Below, in pieces: positions 7,940 to 16,845 of a stretch of 64,000 bases of DNA; position 1 is the stretch's first letter; every line of letters begins with the position of its first letter. Below the pieces are notes generated by a model that saw nothing but the letters and a program-made list of their open reading frames with translations, had not been told where the DNA came from and did no database searches. The position numbers and the translations under genes were made by a program. The stretch comes from JBOGDS01 sp050743075 (GTDB lineage Bacteria; Actinomycetota; Actinomycetes; Jiangellales; Jiangellaceae), in the NCBI GenBank assembly GCA_050743075.1, contig JBOGDS010000004.1:1-64000 (forward strand). Reading direction: 5' to 3'.

Positions 7940-9040
7940 CTACCTCAGGTTGATCCGCACGACCTGGCCTGACGCGATGTGCTCGGCGATGTGCTCGGCG
8001 TCCCTCCCGACGCCGCCGACCAGGGACGAGGTCAGCGCATACAGGAAGGGCAGGCCCACGAAGTACAGGCCAGGCACGGCCCCCACCACGCCGCGTTCGT
8101 GCACCGGCTGCCCGTCGTCGCCGAAGACGGACAGGTCGATCCATCCGAAGTCCGGCCGGAACCCGGTGCACCAGACCACGTTCGACACGTCCATGACGCG
8201 TCCGTCCTCGACCGCCGGGAAGCCGTCCCGGACACCGACCGTCCTCGGCACCCGCTCGACCCCGGCCGCGTCGAGATCCTTGGGCTTGACCCGCGCAAGT
8301 GGGTGACCGCCTGTCAGCAACGTCGATCGGAGCTTCCGGCCCATCGGCGTCCGCACGGTCAGCACGTGTGAGGCCGCGAACCAGAACGGAGGCGTGAGCA
8401 GCCGGTCCCATGCGCTTCCGGTCCGGACGGGTTCGCTTCCGGGGTGCCGGCCCGACAGCCAGGTCCGGTGCGTGCGGGACAGCTCGAGAGCGATGTCGGC
8501 CCCCGAGTTGGCCGCGCCCACCACGAGGACGTCACCGTCCCGTAGGTGGGACGGCCCTCGGTACCGGCTGGAGTGCAACTGCACGATATTCGGATCGAGC
8601 TCGGTCGAGAATCCGGGGACCCGGGGGGTCCGGAAGCCGCCCGACGCCACCACCACATGGTCGGCCTCAAACCGCCGGTCACCCGACGTCGCGACGAACC
8701 GGCCCGCCTCGCTGACGAGCCGGTCCACGCCGACACCAGTCCGAACGGGGAGCTCGAAACGCTTCGCGTATCCCTCGACGTAGTCGGCCATGTCGTCCTT
8801 GGTCGGGAAGGACCACGCGGATGCCGGAAATGACCATCCCGGCAAACCATTCAAGCGCGCGGGGGTGAACAGGCGCAGCGAGTCCCATCGCCGGCGCCAG
8901 GAGTCGCCGACCCGATCGTCCGCCTCCAGGATCACGAACCGCCGATCTCGCCTCGCCAGGTGAAACCCCACCGCGAGGCCGGCCTGCCCGCCGCCGATGA
9001 TCACCGTCTCGAAGCGCTCTGTGTCGCGAACACCGCCCAC
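7940..9040 (-). CDS. Flavin-containing monooxygenase (FMO/CzcO-like)
   Basis: The protein has 366 residues. An FAD-binding GGGQAG lies at 16-21 and a NADPH-binding GAANSG at 175-180. The C-terminal ATG-type motif reads WCTGFRPDF at 289-297. This is the layout of small bacterial FMOs that use NADPH and oxygen to oxygenate N, S or ketone substrates, or of the related CzcO-type oxidoreductases. Start GTG 9040 is supported by GGAGGAG six bases upstream. It lies 124 bases downstream of a LuxR-type regulator on the same strand, which may control it. The substrate cannot be inferred from the sequence. Confidence 0.85.
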   Translation of the reverse strand: MGGVRDTERFETVIIGGGQAGLAVGFHLARRDRRFVILEADDRVGDSWRRRWDSLRLFTPARLNGLPGWSFPASAWSFPTKDDMADYVEGYAKRFELPVRTGVGVDRLVSEAGRFVATSGDRRFEADHVVVASGGFRTPRVPGFSTELDPNIVQLHSSRYRGPSHLRDGDVLVVGAANSGADIALELSRTHRTWLSGRHPGSEPVRTGSAWDRLLTPPFWFAASHVLTVRTPMGRKLRSTLLTGGHPLARVKPKDLDAAGVERVPRTVGVRDGFPAVEDGRVMDVSNVVWCTGFRPDFGWIDLSVFGDDGQPVHERGVVGAVPGLYFVGLPFLYALTSSLVGGVGRDAEHIAEHIASGQVVRINLR

Positions 9041-9164
9041 GTGCTCTCCTCCGCCGCTGCACGGGTTGACTCTGGCTCGACGCTAGGAACGGAGGGCGGC
9101 ACCGGCATCCCCCGCGCGTACCAAGCCCCGCGCCAGGGCGTGGTCCGTTCGTACCAGTGGCGGA

Positions 9165-10802
9165 TCAGACCAGGTCGCGCTGGAACGCGTACGCGGTGGC
9201 CGCTGCACGTGAGGACACGCCGATCTTGGCGAAGATGTTCTGGAGGTGTCGGCGGGCCGTGTGCTCGCTGATGACCAGAACCGTGGCGATCTGCCGGTTC
9301 GTCTTGCCGGCGACGACGAGGCCGAGCACCTGCACCTCGCGCGCGGACAAGCCGCCGACGCCCGTGGGCGCCGCCGCCCGGGACAACGCCTCCACGCGGG
9401 CGAGGTCTGGCGCCGCGCCCAGTTGCTGGAAGACCCAACGCGCCGCATCCAGTTCCATCTCCGCGCCGTCCTCGTCACCGAGCTCGCGGCAGGCGAGCCC
9501 GACCAAGACGCGTACCTGCGCGGCCAGGTACGGCGCCTCGAACCCCTGCCAGGCCTTCCACGCACGGCGCAGCACAGCAAGGGCGGCCCGGGCATCGCCC
9601 TCGGCCAGGACGACGGAACCGGTCGCGTGTGCGGACACGGCGTGCAGGAACGGCGCATCGAGGTCGACGGCGATCTCCGCCAGCTGATCGGCAGCGGCGC
9701 GGGCAGCTCGCACATCGTTCGCGGCGAGCACTATCTCGACGTAGGCAGGAAGGACATGGGCGCGCGTCACGCGGTCCTGGGCCTCGGCCAAGACCCGGCG
9801 GATGGTAGCGGCGGCAGCATCGACATGGCCCTGGGCCAGCCGCAGGAGCGCCTGACCGGGCTGCGGGGTTCGCCCCCAGTGGCTTGCCTGCCGGTACGCC
9901 TCCTCGGCCTTCGCGGACTCGCCGCGGAGCCGGTGCAGCTCGGCCAGCTCATAGAAGGCCGCCCCCACCGCCGGCCGGCCCGGCGGATCGGAGAGCCGGT
10001 CGCGGGCTCGCTCCGCTTCCTCCATGGCATCCGGCCAGGTGCCGCGCAGTTGCATGATCTCGGCGCGGTGCACCAGGCACTGACCCCGATACGGCGCCAG
10101 GTCGGGCTGGGACTCGCACCACTGGCTCAGCGCCGCCGTCCACTCCCGTGCCCGCCGTAGATCGAAGATCTCCTGGCAGACCGCGATCACGAAGCAATAG
10201 ACAAACCCGACGACGACCGGCGTCACCTCTCCGGCTGTGACGGCGACCATGGCCTCATCGAGTAGCGCGACGCCCGGAGCGGTTTCGCCGAGGCCGATCA
10301 GTGCCTGGCCCCGGCCGAGACCAGCGAGAGCGGTCAGGTCAGGGTCGCCGAAGCGCTCGCCGATCTCGCCGACTCGGGCAAACGTCGCGTGAGCGGTCGC
10401 GTTGTCACTCCCTTCCAGGCTCTGGAATGCGGCCATCACGAGCAGGTAGCCCTGCTCCACGCAGTCGCGCCGGTCGGCCTCGAGGAGCCGCTCCGCACGG
10501 GCCAGCCAGGCGCCACCGCGTGCCGTCTCCCCCGTCTGCCACAGACCGAAAGCCAGCCAGAACGCGCACCGGGCGGCGCGCTCGACTTCTTTCCTGCCCA
10601 AGCGGTCGTGATAGGCCCGCGCCCAGGTGTCGAAACTGTCGGCATCACGGCCGAGAAGGAACGCAGCCATCGCGAGCCGCTCCAGATCCTCGGCCTCGAG
10701 CGGCGCCTGACGATCAGCGGCCGACAGTTGGGTGTACGCGTCCCCCCACGCCTGCCGATCGAACGACTTCCGGCCCTGATCGAGTGGATTGGCCGTTGTC
10801 AT
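9165..10802 (-). CDS. LuxR-family regulator with TPR-like repeats
   Basis: The 545 residues divide into an all-helical part (1-470, repeated 34-40-residue Ala/Leu-rich hairpins like tetratricopeptide repeats) and a C-terminal LuxR DNA-binding helix-turn-helix at about 485-545. The latter contains LSAREVQVLGLVVAGKTNRQ and ISEHTARRHLQNIFAKIGVS, a full match to the family pattern. No STAND-type ATPase (P-loop) is visible, so it is shorter than LAL/MalT regulators. It begins at ATG 10802, divergent from a DUF574 methyltransferase 195 bases away. The flavin monooxygenase downstream on the same strand is a likely target by position only. Confidence 0.85.
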   Translation of the reverse strand: MTTANPLDQGRKSFDRQAWGDAYTQLSAADRQAPLEAEDLERLAMAAFLLGRDADSFDTWARAYHDRLGRKEVERAARCAFWLAFGLWQTGETARGGAWLARAERLLEADRRDCVEQGYLLVMAAFQSLEGSDNATAHATFARVGEIGERFGDPDLTALAGLGRGQALIGLGETAPGVALLDEAMVAVTAGEVTPVVVGFVYCFVIAVCQEIFDLRRAREWTAALSQWCESQPDLAPYRGQCLVHRAEIMQLRGTWPDAMEEAERARDRLSDPPGRPAVGAAFYELAELHRLRGESAKAEEAYRQASHWGRTPQPGQALLRLAQGHVDAAAATIRRVLAEAQDRVTRAHVLPAYVEIVLAANDVRAARAAADQLAEIAVDLDAPFLHAVSAHATGSVVLAEGDARAALAVLRRAWKAWQGFEAPYLAAQVRVLVGLACRELGDEDGAEMELDAARWVFQQLGAAPDLARVEALSRAAAPTGVGGLSAREVQVLGLVVAGKTNRQIATVLVISEHTARRHLQNIFAKIGVSSRAAATAYAFQRDLV

Positions 10803-10998
10803 GCACTCTCCCCGCAGGAAGGCCCGTCAGGTGGAGTCAGGGTGCCCCGCGTACGACGCAACCTACCGAAACCGCTTCGCCGGGAGCGTGAGTCTGGGTC
10901 GGGCCGATCCAACAACATGGCGTCAAGGGGCGGCTGACGGAGGCGTGAGTAGTGTTCGTTCGCAGCGTCCTGACACCGCACCCAGGAGAGGGCTCGCC

Positions 10999-11823
10999 GT
11001 GACAGACACGTCGCCCACGGACGAAGAGCAGCAGTCCAAGATCGACACGACCGTTGCGCACTCGGCCCGTATCTGGAACTACTGGCTGGGCGGAAAGGAC
11101 AACTTCGCGGTTGACCGCCAGGTGGGTGACCAGGTCCTCGAGATCTTTCCGGACATCGGGTACCTCGCACGCTCTGTTCGCGCGTTCCTCGTCCGCGTCG
11201 TCACCTCCCTGACCGATGAGGTCGGGATTCGACAGTTCCTCGACATCGGCACCGGCCTGCCCACGTTCAACAACACGCATGAGGTCGCACAGGCGATCGC
11301 GCCGGAGTGCCGCATCGTCTACGTCGACAACGACCCCCTCGTCCTGACCCACGCTCGGGCACTGCTCAGCAGCACCCCGCAAGGCCCTACCGACTACATC
11401 GACGCCGACGCACGAGACACCGACGAGATCCTGCAACGTGCTGCTCGGACGCTGGACTTCACGCAGCCGGTCGCGATCACGATGCTGGGTTTCCTGGGGC
11501 ATGTGCTCGACGACGACGAGGCCAACACGATCGTGAACCGCCTGCTCGATGCCGTGCCCTCAGGCAGCTACCTGGCGATCACCGACCCCACCCACAGCGA
11601 CTCGATGGATGCGCTTCTCGAGCACTGGAACCGGTTCGGCGAACCCAAGATGACCGCCCGCAGCCCCGACCAGATCGCCGGCTTCTTCGATCGTCTGGAG
11701 TTGGTGGAACCGGGCATGGTTCCGGTTTCGCAGTGGCGGCCCGACCTCGGCGACGTCACCATCGAGGGTGGTCCGCGCGACGAGGCCGACCCGTTGGGTG
11801 CTGTGGGACGCAAGCCCCGATGA
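10999..11823 (+). CDS. DUF574-type SAM-dependent methyltransferase (Methyltransf_19)
   Basis: Start GTG 10999 has AGGAG about ten bases upstream. The product of 274 residues shows the family hallmark ARIWNYWLGGKDNFAVDR (23-40), motif I FLDIGTGLPTFNNTHEVAQ (80-98) and the acidic post-I strand YVDNDP (108-113). The family is abundant in actinomycetes and mostly without known substrates; the fold binds S-adenosylmethionine. The stop overlaps the start of an alpha/beta hydrolase (ATGA), so the two are translationally coupled and probably act on one small molecule. Confidence 0.88.
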   Translation: MTDTSPTDEEQQSKIDTTVAHSARIWNYWLGGKDNFAVDRQVGDQVLEIFPDIGYLARSVRAFLVRVVTSLTDEVGIRQFLDIGTGLPTFNNTHEVAQAIAPECRIVYVDNDPLVLTHARALLSSTPQGPTDYIDADARDTDEILQRAARTLDFTQPVAITMLGFLGHVLDDDEANTIVNRLLDAVPSGSYLAITDPTHSDSMDALLEHWNRFGEPKMTARSPDQIAGFFDRLELVEPGMVPVSQWRPDLGDVTIEGGPRDEADPLGAVGRKPR

Positions 11824-12695
11824 CGGCGTCCGGCGAGAAGATGATCGTCGCTAACGGGATTGACATCTGTCTCGAGACGTTCGGTGATCCGGCCGACCCG
11901 GCGATCCTGCTGATCGGTGGTGCGGCCAACTCGATGGACTGGTGGGAGGACGAGTTCTGCGCACGGCTCGCCGCCGGCCCGCGGTATGTCATCCGCTACG
12001 ACAACCGCGACACCGGTCGCTCGGACAGCTACCCGCAGGGTTCCCCTGGGTACACGCAGCCCGACCTGACCGACGACGCGTTGGGCGTGCTCGACGCGCT
12101 CGACGTGGCGCGCGCACACGTGGTCGGCATTTCGCTGGGGGCTGGTATCGCCCAGCGCCTTGGCGTCGAGCATGCGGATCGGGTCGCGTCGTTGACCCTG
12201 ATCTCGACGAGCCCGGGTGGTCCGGGCGGACCTGACAACCCCGACCTGCCCCCGATGGCTCCCGAGCTCAGCGCGATGTTCGCCGCCGAGCCGGACGAGC
12301 CTGACTGGACCGACCGGGCAGCCGTCATCGAGTATCTCGTCGAGGGCGAGCGACCGTTCGCGGGCACGCTCCCGCCCGACGAGGCCACGACTCGTGAGAT
12401 CGCCAGCCGGGTCGTCGACCGCACCGTCGACATCGCGGCCAGCATGACGAACCACTGGATCATCGACGGCGGCGATCCGATCCGCGACCGGCTTGGGAAG
12501 ATCAGTGCTCCGACGCTCGTCGTACACGGCACCCACGACCCGCTTTTCCCGGCTGGGCACGGCGAGGCGCTTGCCCGAGAGATCCCCGGCGCCCGGCTGC
12601 TGCTGCTCGAAGGCGTCGGCCACCAGTACCCACCGCGGGCGGTATGGAACGTCCTGATCCCGGCTCTCCTCGAGCACACCGCCGGCGACCGCTGA
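11820..12695 (+). CDS. Alpha/beta hydrolase
   Basis: The 291-residue protein has the complete hydrolase set: oxyanion-hole segment LIGGAANS near 33-38, a DNRDTGRSD stretch at 61-69, nucleophile elbow GISLG with Ser105, acid in GTHDPLFP near 240 and His in GVGHQYPP near 268. The size and DNRDTGRS motif resemble the RdmC/aclacinomycin methylesterase-like and TAP-like subgroup, but no substrate can be assigned. It overlaps the upstream DUF574 methyltransferase by four bases. An ester made by the methyltransferase being cleaved here is conceivable but is inference. Confidence 0.85.
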   Translation: MTASGEKMIVANGIDICLETFGDPADPAILLIGGAANSMDWWEDEFCARLAAGPRYVIRYDNRDTGRSDSYPQGSPGYTQPDLTDDALGVLDALDVARAHVVGISLGAGIAQRLGVEHADRVASLTLISTSPGGPGGPDNPDLPPMAPELSAMFAAEPDEPDWTDRAAVIEYLVEGERPFAGTLPPDEATTREIASRVVDRTVDIAASMTNHWIIDGGDPIRDRLGKISAPTLVVHGTHDPLFPAGHGEALAREIPGARLLLLEGVGHQYPPRAVWNVLIPALLEHTAGDR

Positions 12696-12823
12696 GGGCC
12701 CCCGCTCGGGAGCCGGGCATAGATCTCGGACTCACGCGCTTGGATAGGGGAAGCACCTTCAGGGCGGGCGCAGGACCGTGCGGTCGCTGCCGGCACCGAC
12801 GTCGAAGCGGAGTAGCGGAGACG

Positions 12824-14083
12824 ATGACCGACCCAGCTCGCCGCATCCAGCGGACCTACCTGACGCTGCTACTCGGCAACACGCTCGCGGCGTCGTTCAT
12901 CTGGGGCATCAACACGCTCTTCCTGCTCGACGCTGGGCTGACCAACCTCGAGGCCTTCGCCGCCAACGCGTTCTTCACCGCCGGCATGGTGCTCTTCGAG
13001 GTGCCCACCGGCGTCGTCGCCGATACCTGGGGCCGGCGAACGTCATACTTGCTGGGCACGCTGACCCTCGCCGGGTCGACGTTCCTCTACTTCCTGATGT
13101 GGCAGTTCGAGGCGCCGTTCGTGCCGTGGGCGATCGTCTCGGTTCTGCTCGGGCTCGGGTTCACGTTCTTCTCCGGCGCGGTCGAGGCCTGGCTTGTCGA
13201 CGCACTGCATTTCGCCGGCTATGACGGCACCCTCGAAGCCGTTTTCGGGCGCGGCCAGATGGTCGCCGGCGTGGCCATGCTCGGCGGGTCGGTCCTGGGC
13301 GGCGTGATCGCGCAGCTGACGAATCTGGGGGTCCCGTTCCTGCTCCGGGTGGGCGTGCTGGTGGTCATGTTCGTGGTCGCGTACCTGCTGATGAAGGACC
13401 TGGGCTTCACACCCGACCGGGAAGCGCGCCCGGTCCAGGCGATCCGGACCGTCCTGTCGGCGTCGATCGACCACGGCCTGAGGAACCCGCCGGTGCGCTA
13501 CGTCATGCTGGCCGCGCCGTTCGTGTCCGGCGTCGGCATCTACGCGTTCTACGCCCTGCAGCCGTACCTCCTCGACCTCTGGGGTGACCCTGAGGCGTAC
13601 TCCATCGCGGGCCTCGCCGCGGCGATCATCGCCGGGGCCCAGGTCGTCGGTGGCTATCTCGCACCGAGGATCCGGCTTCTGTTCCGCAAGCGGACCACTC
13701 CGCTGATCCTGACGGTGCTCGTCGGCACGGTCATGCTGGGGCTGCTCGGCGTCACCGACGCGTTCTGGGTCGCGCTCGCGCTGCTGGTGCTGTGGAGCCT
13801 GATCGAGGCCGCCGAGATGCCCATCCGGCAGGCGTACCTCAACGACATGATCCCGTCCAAGCAGCGTGCCACCGTGCTGTCGTTCGACTCGCTCATGGGC
13901 AGCAGCGGCGGCGTGGTCATCCAGCCGGTGCTCGGCCGGTCGGCTGACGTCTACAGCTACGCGACGTCCTTCGTGTTCGCAGCGGGCATCCAGCTCCTGG
14001 CCGCGCCGTTCCTCGTCGCCAGCCGGCGCCAGCGGGCCGCTGCGGACACGGCGACGACCGCGGTGGTTCCCACCGCATCCTGA
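12824..14083 (+). CDS. MFS transporter
   Basis: The protein has 419 residues and about twelve hydrophobic segments. The MFS loop 2-3 signature appears as GVVADTWGRRTSYLLG (about residues 65-80). Start ATG 12824 is preceded by GGAG at 12817-12820. The sequence resembles drug-type or tetracycline-type MFS exporters of actinomycetes, including the conserved acidic residue in helix 1-2 (LLDAGLTNLE). No substrate evidence. It converges with a TetR-type regulator, with a hairpin between them. Confidence 0.88.
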   Translation: MTDPARRIQRTYLTLLLGNTLAASFIWGINTLFLLDAGLTNLEAFAANAFFTAGMVLFEVPTGVVADTWGRRTSYLLGTLTLAGSTFLYFLMWQFEAPFVPWAIVSVLLGLGFTFFSGAVEAWLVDALHFAGYDGTLEAVFGRGQMVAGVAMLGGSVLGGVIAQLTNLGVPFLLRVGVLVVMFVVAYLLMKDLGFTPDREARPVQAIRTVLSASIDHGLRNPPVRYVMLAAPFVSGVGIYAFYALQPYLLDLWGDPEAYSIAGLAAAIIAGAQVVGGYLAPRIRLLFRKRTTPLILTVLVGTVMLGLLGVTDAFWVALALLVLWSLIEAAEMPIRQAYLNDMIPSKQRATVLSFDSLMGSSGGVVIQPVLGRSADVYSYATSFVFAAGIQLLAAPFLVASRRQRAAADTATTAVVPTAS

Positions 14084-14164
14084 CCGGCGGCGGATGCCTC
14101 ACCGGACGGAGCGTCCGTACGGATCGAACGTGCCCGCCATCGCGCTTCCCCTGTCGGATGGATT

Positions 14165-14190
14165 CAGGACGATCCGCAGTGATCGTCCTG
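14165..14190. terminator. Bidirectional terminator-like hairpin
   Basis: CAGGACGATC and GATCGTCCTG form a perfect 10-bp stem with a 6-base loop. The hairpin lies 81 bases after the MFS stop and 33 bases before the convergent regulator's stop. A position between two convergent genes is what a shared terminator would need. There is no T-run on either strand. Confidence 0.55.
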
Positions 14191-14222
14191 GCCAACCGCC
14201 AGACGCCGTCAACCCGACGGCA

Positions 14223-14894
14223 TCACGGCCGGGCCAGAGCCTCGCAGAGCCGGCTGAGCCCGTCGACGATGCCCTCCGGTGGTTCACGACCTGTCCCCTC
14301 GTGCCCGGCGTGAACGTGCAGCCAGTGCTGGACCTGCTCGGCGGACAGGGCCGCAAGGAGCGCGTCGGCGCGCAGGCCGGGGTCGTCCGCGCCTGCAGCC
14401 TCCAACAGCCGGGCGCAGTGCAGCCGCCACAGCCGGTTGGCGCCGGTGCGCAGGCGCGCACCGGGTGTCGACGTCTCGGACATGAGCACCACGTCGAGGT
14501 GCGTGACGACGTACCGCAGGTACGACCCGGCGAACGCGACCAGCCGCTGCACCGGGTCGGCACCCGGGCCGAGCGGCGGTGGGCCCTCGAGCAAGCCCTG
14601 CTGCAGTTCGCGCTCACGCTCGTCGAGGAGCGCCTCGGCCAGCCCCGACTTGTCGCCGAAGCGGCGGTACAGCGTCCCTTTCCCGACGCCGGCCGCCCGC
14701 GCGACGTCGTCCATTGTGACGACACCGACGCCGCGCCGGGCGAACAGCGCCTCGGCAGCCGTCAACACCTTCCGGCGGTTCCGTGCCGCGTCCGCACGCT
14801 CGCGGACGACGCCGACGTCGAGAACCGGCAGGCATGGCCCCCCCGGACCGGTTGACGAACCGGACTGTAGTCCGATAGGTTCCTCGTTTTCCAT
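14223..14894 (-). CDS. TetR-family regulator
   Basis: The product has 223 residues. The N-terminal helix-turn-helix spans about 38-85 with VLTAAEALFARRGVG, VTMDDVARAAGVGKGTLYRR and FGDKSGL, the classical TetR recognition helix GVGKGTLYRRF. The C-terminal ligand domain is helical and of normal length. Start ATG 14894 gives a leader of about 30 poorly conserved residues. It is divergent from an azoreductase 41 bases away, and two copies of the same palindrome flank this start codon. It therefore probably represses itself and the azoreductase, responding to a quinone, azo or other electrophile. Confidence 0.88.
   Translation of the reverse strand: MENEEPIGLQSGSSTGPGGPCLPVLDVGVVRERADAARNRRKVLTAAEALFARRGVGVVTMDDVARAAGVGKGTLYRRFGDKSGLAEALLDERERELQQGLLEGPPPLGPGADPVQRLVAFAGSYLRYVVTHLDVVLMSETSTPGARLRTGANRLWRLHCARLLEAAGADDPGLRADALLAALSAEQVQHWLHVHAGHEGTGREPPEGIVDGLSRLCEALARP
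14861..14874. promoter_or_regulatory. TetR operator copy 1
   Basis: CGGACTGTAGTCCG is a perfect 6-2-6 palindrome. Its surroundings ACC and AT are shared with the second copy, so 18 positions match apart from one base. It lies inside the first codons of the TetR gene if translation starts at 14894. This could serve as a roadblock operator, or it could mean that the real start is further downstream. Confidence 0.7.
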
Positions 14895-14899
14895 GAGAC

Positions 14900-14913
14900 C
14901 GGACTCTAGTCCG
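14900..14913. promoter_or_regulatory. TetR operator copy 2, between the divergent genes
   Basis: CGGACTCTAGTCCG repeats the operator core of 14861-14874, with the two centres 39 bp apart. It sits between the TetR start (14894) and the azoreductase start (14936), where it would cover a divergent promoter. Two identical palindromes around a TetR gene strongly suggest autoregulation. Confidence 0.75.
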
Positions 14914-14935
14914 ATTAGCTACGACGGGGGCAAGT

Positions 14936-15561
14936 ATGGCCACGCTGTTGCACGTGAGCGCGTCTCCGAGAGGCACGGCGTCGGAGTCGCTTCGCCTTGC
15001 CGACACCTTCCTGGAGAGCTTCCGAGACGCCCGCCCGGACGTGGGCATCGACACGCTCGACCTCTGGGACGGCACGCTGCCGACGTTCGGCCCGGCTGCC
15101 GCGGCCGCCAAGATGAGCGCATTCGCCGCCGCGACACCCCAAGGCTCATCGGCCGAGGCGTGGAACACCGTACGCGAGACGTTCGAACGATTCGACGCGG
15201 CCGACCACTACCTGTTCAGCATGCCGATGTGGAACCACGGCATCCCCTACGTCCTCAAGCAGTTCGTCGACGTCGTCAGCCAGCCGGGCATGGTCTTCGG
15301 CTTCGACAACGAGCGGGGGTACACCGGGCTGCTCACCGGCAAGAAGGCTGCCGTGATCTGCACCAGTGCCGCCTACGGCCCGCAGCGCGGACACGCCTTC
15401 GGGGTCGACTTCCAGGCGCCGTACTTCAACGAGTGGCTCCGGTGGGCGGTGTCACCGATGTCACGGTGATCTACTTCCGGCCCGATCTCGCCACTCCCGA
15501 CGCCGCGACGGGACGCCGCATCGCCGAGGCCGAAGCTCGCGAGGCCGGCAAGCGCTTCTGA
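14936..15561 (+). pseudogene. FMN-dependent NADH-azoreductase (flavodoxin-fold), frameshifted near its end
   Basis: The first 172 residues match the AzoR/MdaB flavodoxin fold: FMN-binding loop SASPRGTASESLRLADTF near residue 8, the conserved FSMPMWNHGIPYVLKQFVD near 93-112, and CTSAAYGP near 139. After EWLRW the frame turns into a stop at 15467. The next frame supplies GGVTDVTVIYFRP and a terminal helix ending at 15561, which is the normal family end. One base is missing at about 15441-15445. The enzyme would reduce quinones or azo compounds with NADH. The divergent TetR gene with two operators is its probable repressor. It may be a real mutation or a sequencing error. Confidence 0.75.
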
Positions 15562-15587
15562 CGGACCCGCCGCCTATCCTCGGGCTG

Positions 15588-16292
15588 GTGACCATCGACG
15601 CGGTGATCTTCGACTGGGGCGGCACGCTCACGCCGTGGCACACGGTCGACCTGGCCGAGCAGTGGCGGGCATACGCGCGGATCGTCGCCCCGGATGAGGT
15701 CGACGCCGTCGCGCTGGCCCTGCTCACCGCCGACGAGGAGGCGTGGGAGGCCGCTCGCCTGCACCAGCAGTCGGCCACCTTCGCCGACGTGGTCTCGACG
15801 GCCCGTGTCCCGTACGACGCCGAGGCCGTCCGGGCACTGCGCGAGTTCTGGGAGCCGCACACGTTCACCGACCTGGACGTGCCGGACCTGTTCGCCGGCT
15901 TGCGGGAACGCGGCATCCGCGTCGGCGTGCTCTCCAACACGATCTGGCCCCGGGCCTGGCACGAGGAGGTCTTCGCGCGCGACGGCGTCCTCGACCTCGT
16001 CGACGGTGCCGTCTACACCTCGGAGATCGCTCACACGAAGCCGCACGCCGAGGCCTTCCGCGCTGCGATGGCGGCTGTCCGCGTGACCGACCCGGCCCGC
16101 TGCGTCTTCGTCGGCGACCGCCCGTACGACGACATCTCCGGCGCTCACTCCGTCGGCATGCGTGCGGTCCTCGTGCCGCATTCGCAGATCCCGGCCGACC
16201 AGCAGATGCCGGTCGATGTCGCGCCTGACGCGATCATCGACCGGCTGATCGACCTGCTGGCTCACGTCGACTCGTGGCGCGACGCAGCGTAG
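15588..16292 (+). CDS. HAD-superfamily hydrolase, subfamily IA
   Basis: The product has 234 residues starting at GTG 15588. HAD motif I is FDWGGT at 8-13, motif II is LSNT near 116, the motif III lysine is in HTKP near 151 and motif IV is GDRPYDD near 180. The cap inserted after motif I is helical. The second Asp of the usual DxDGT is replaced by Gly, so the general acid of the phosphatase reaction is absent. Similar replacements occur in dehalogenase-like HADs. It lies 26 bases after the broken azoreductase and could share its transcript. Confidence 0.85.
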   Translation: MTIDAVIFDWGGTLTPWHTVDLAEQWRAYARIVAPDEVDAVALALLTADEEAWEAARLHQQSATFADVVSTARVPYDAEAVRALREFWEPHTFTDLDVPDLFAGLRERGIRVGVLSNTIWPRAWHEEVFARDGVLDLVDGAVYTSEIAHTKPHAEAFRAAMAAVRVTDPARCVFVGDRPYDDISGAHSVGMRAVLVPHSQIPADQQMPVDVAPDAIIDRLIDLLAHVDSWRDAA

Positions 16293-16299
16293 GACTCGG

Positions 16300-16845
16300 T
16301 CAGTCCTGGTCGAGCGGCACCGCGATGTCGACGACCTGACGGCGCTCGGAGAACGTCCTGACCAGGCTGGCTTCGCCGGTGAGCACATCAACCTGGTGGA
16401 AGCCGTAGCGCCCGCCGACCTGAAGCGCTGCGAACCCGAGGTTGTCGCCGCTCTGCGTCGTGAAGATGTCGAAACCCGCACCGCTACCCGCATCGGCCAG
16501 CAGCTTGCCCGTCGGAGCGAGGCTGCCCGCGTTGGCCGGCGACTGCACGGCGACCTGGTCGAGCGCTGTGTCCACGTCGAACAACGTCGTGGCGGTGTTC
16601 GGGTCCAGGTCGTTGTTGGTGTACGCCGCGCCGCTGATGCCGGTCGCAGCAACGGTCGCCGGCGGGTAGGTCAGCATGCCATCGACAGCAGTCGTGCCGG
16701 CGGCCGGCGCACCGTTCGGGTCGTCGATGTTGTGCCGAAGGTTCTGCCCGGCATCGCTGACGACCCGCAGCCGGTTCGCAGCCGGGTTGAAGTCGACGCC
16801 GAACGATGTCCCGAGGTCCGTGCGGTCGACCATGACCTCGCGCCC
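16300..16845 (-). pseudogene. DUF4394 domain protein, C-terminal half only
   Basis: About 180 residues match the beta-propeller-like DUF4394 repeats of secreted proteins: SFGVDFNPAANRLRVVSDAG, a YTNNDLDPNTATTLFDVD segment, and repeated short strands ending in VDIAVPLD. The signal peptide and first repeats are missing. The similarity ends at about 16830-16845, exactly where the opposite strand begins to read as a flavodoxin-family protein. Both genes have lost their 5' ends, so a deletion joined them head-to-head. It converges with the HAD gene with only seven bases between stops. Confidence 0.7.

Noticed and set aside
9165..10802. LuxR regulator as a LAL/MalT-type ATPase regulator
   Set aside because: No P-loop is visible in the N-terminal part; only TPR-like helices precede the DNA-binding domain.
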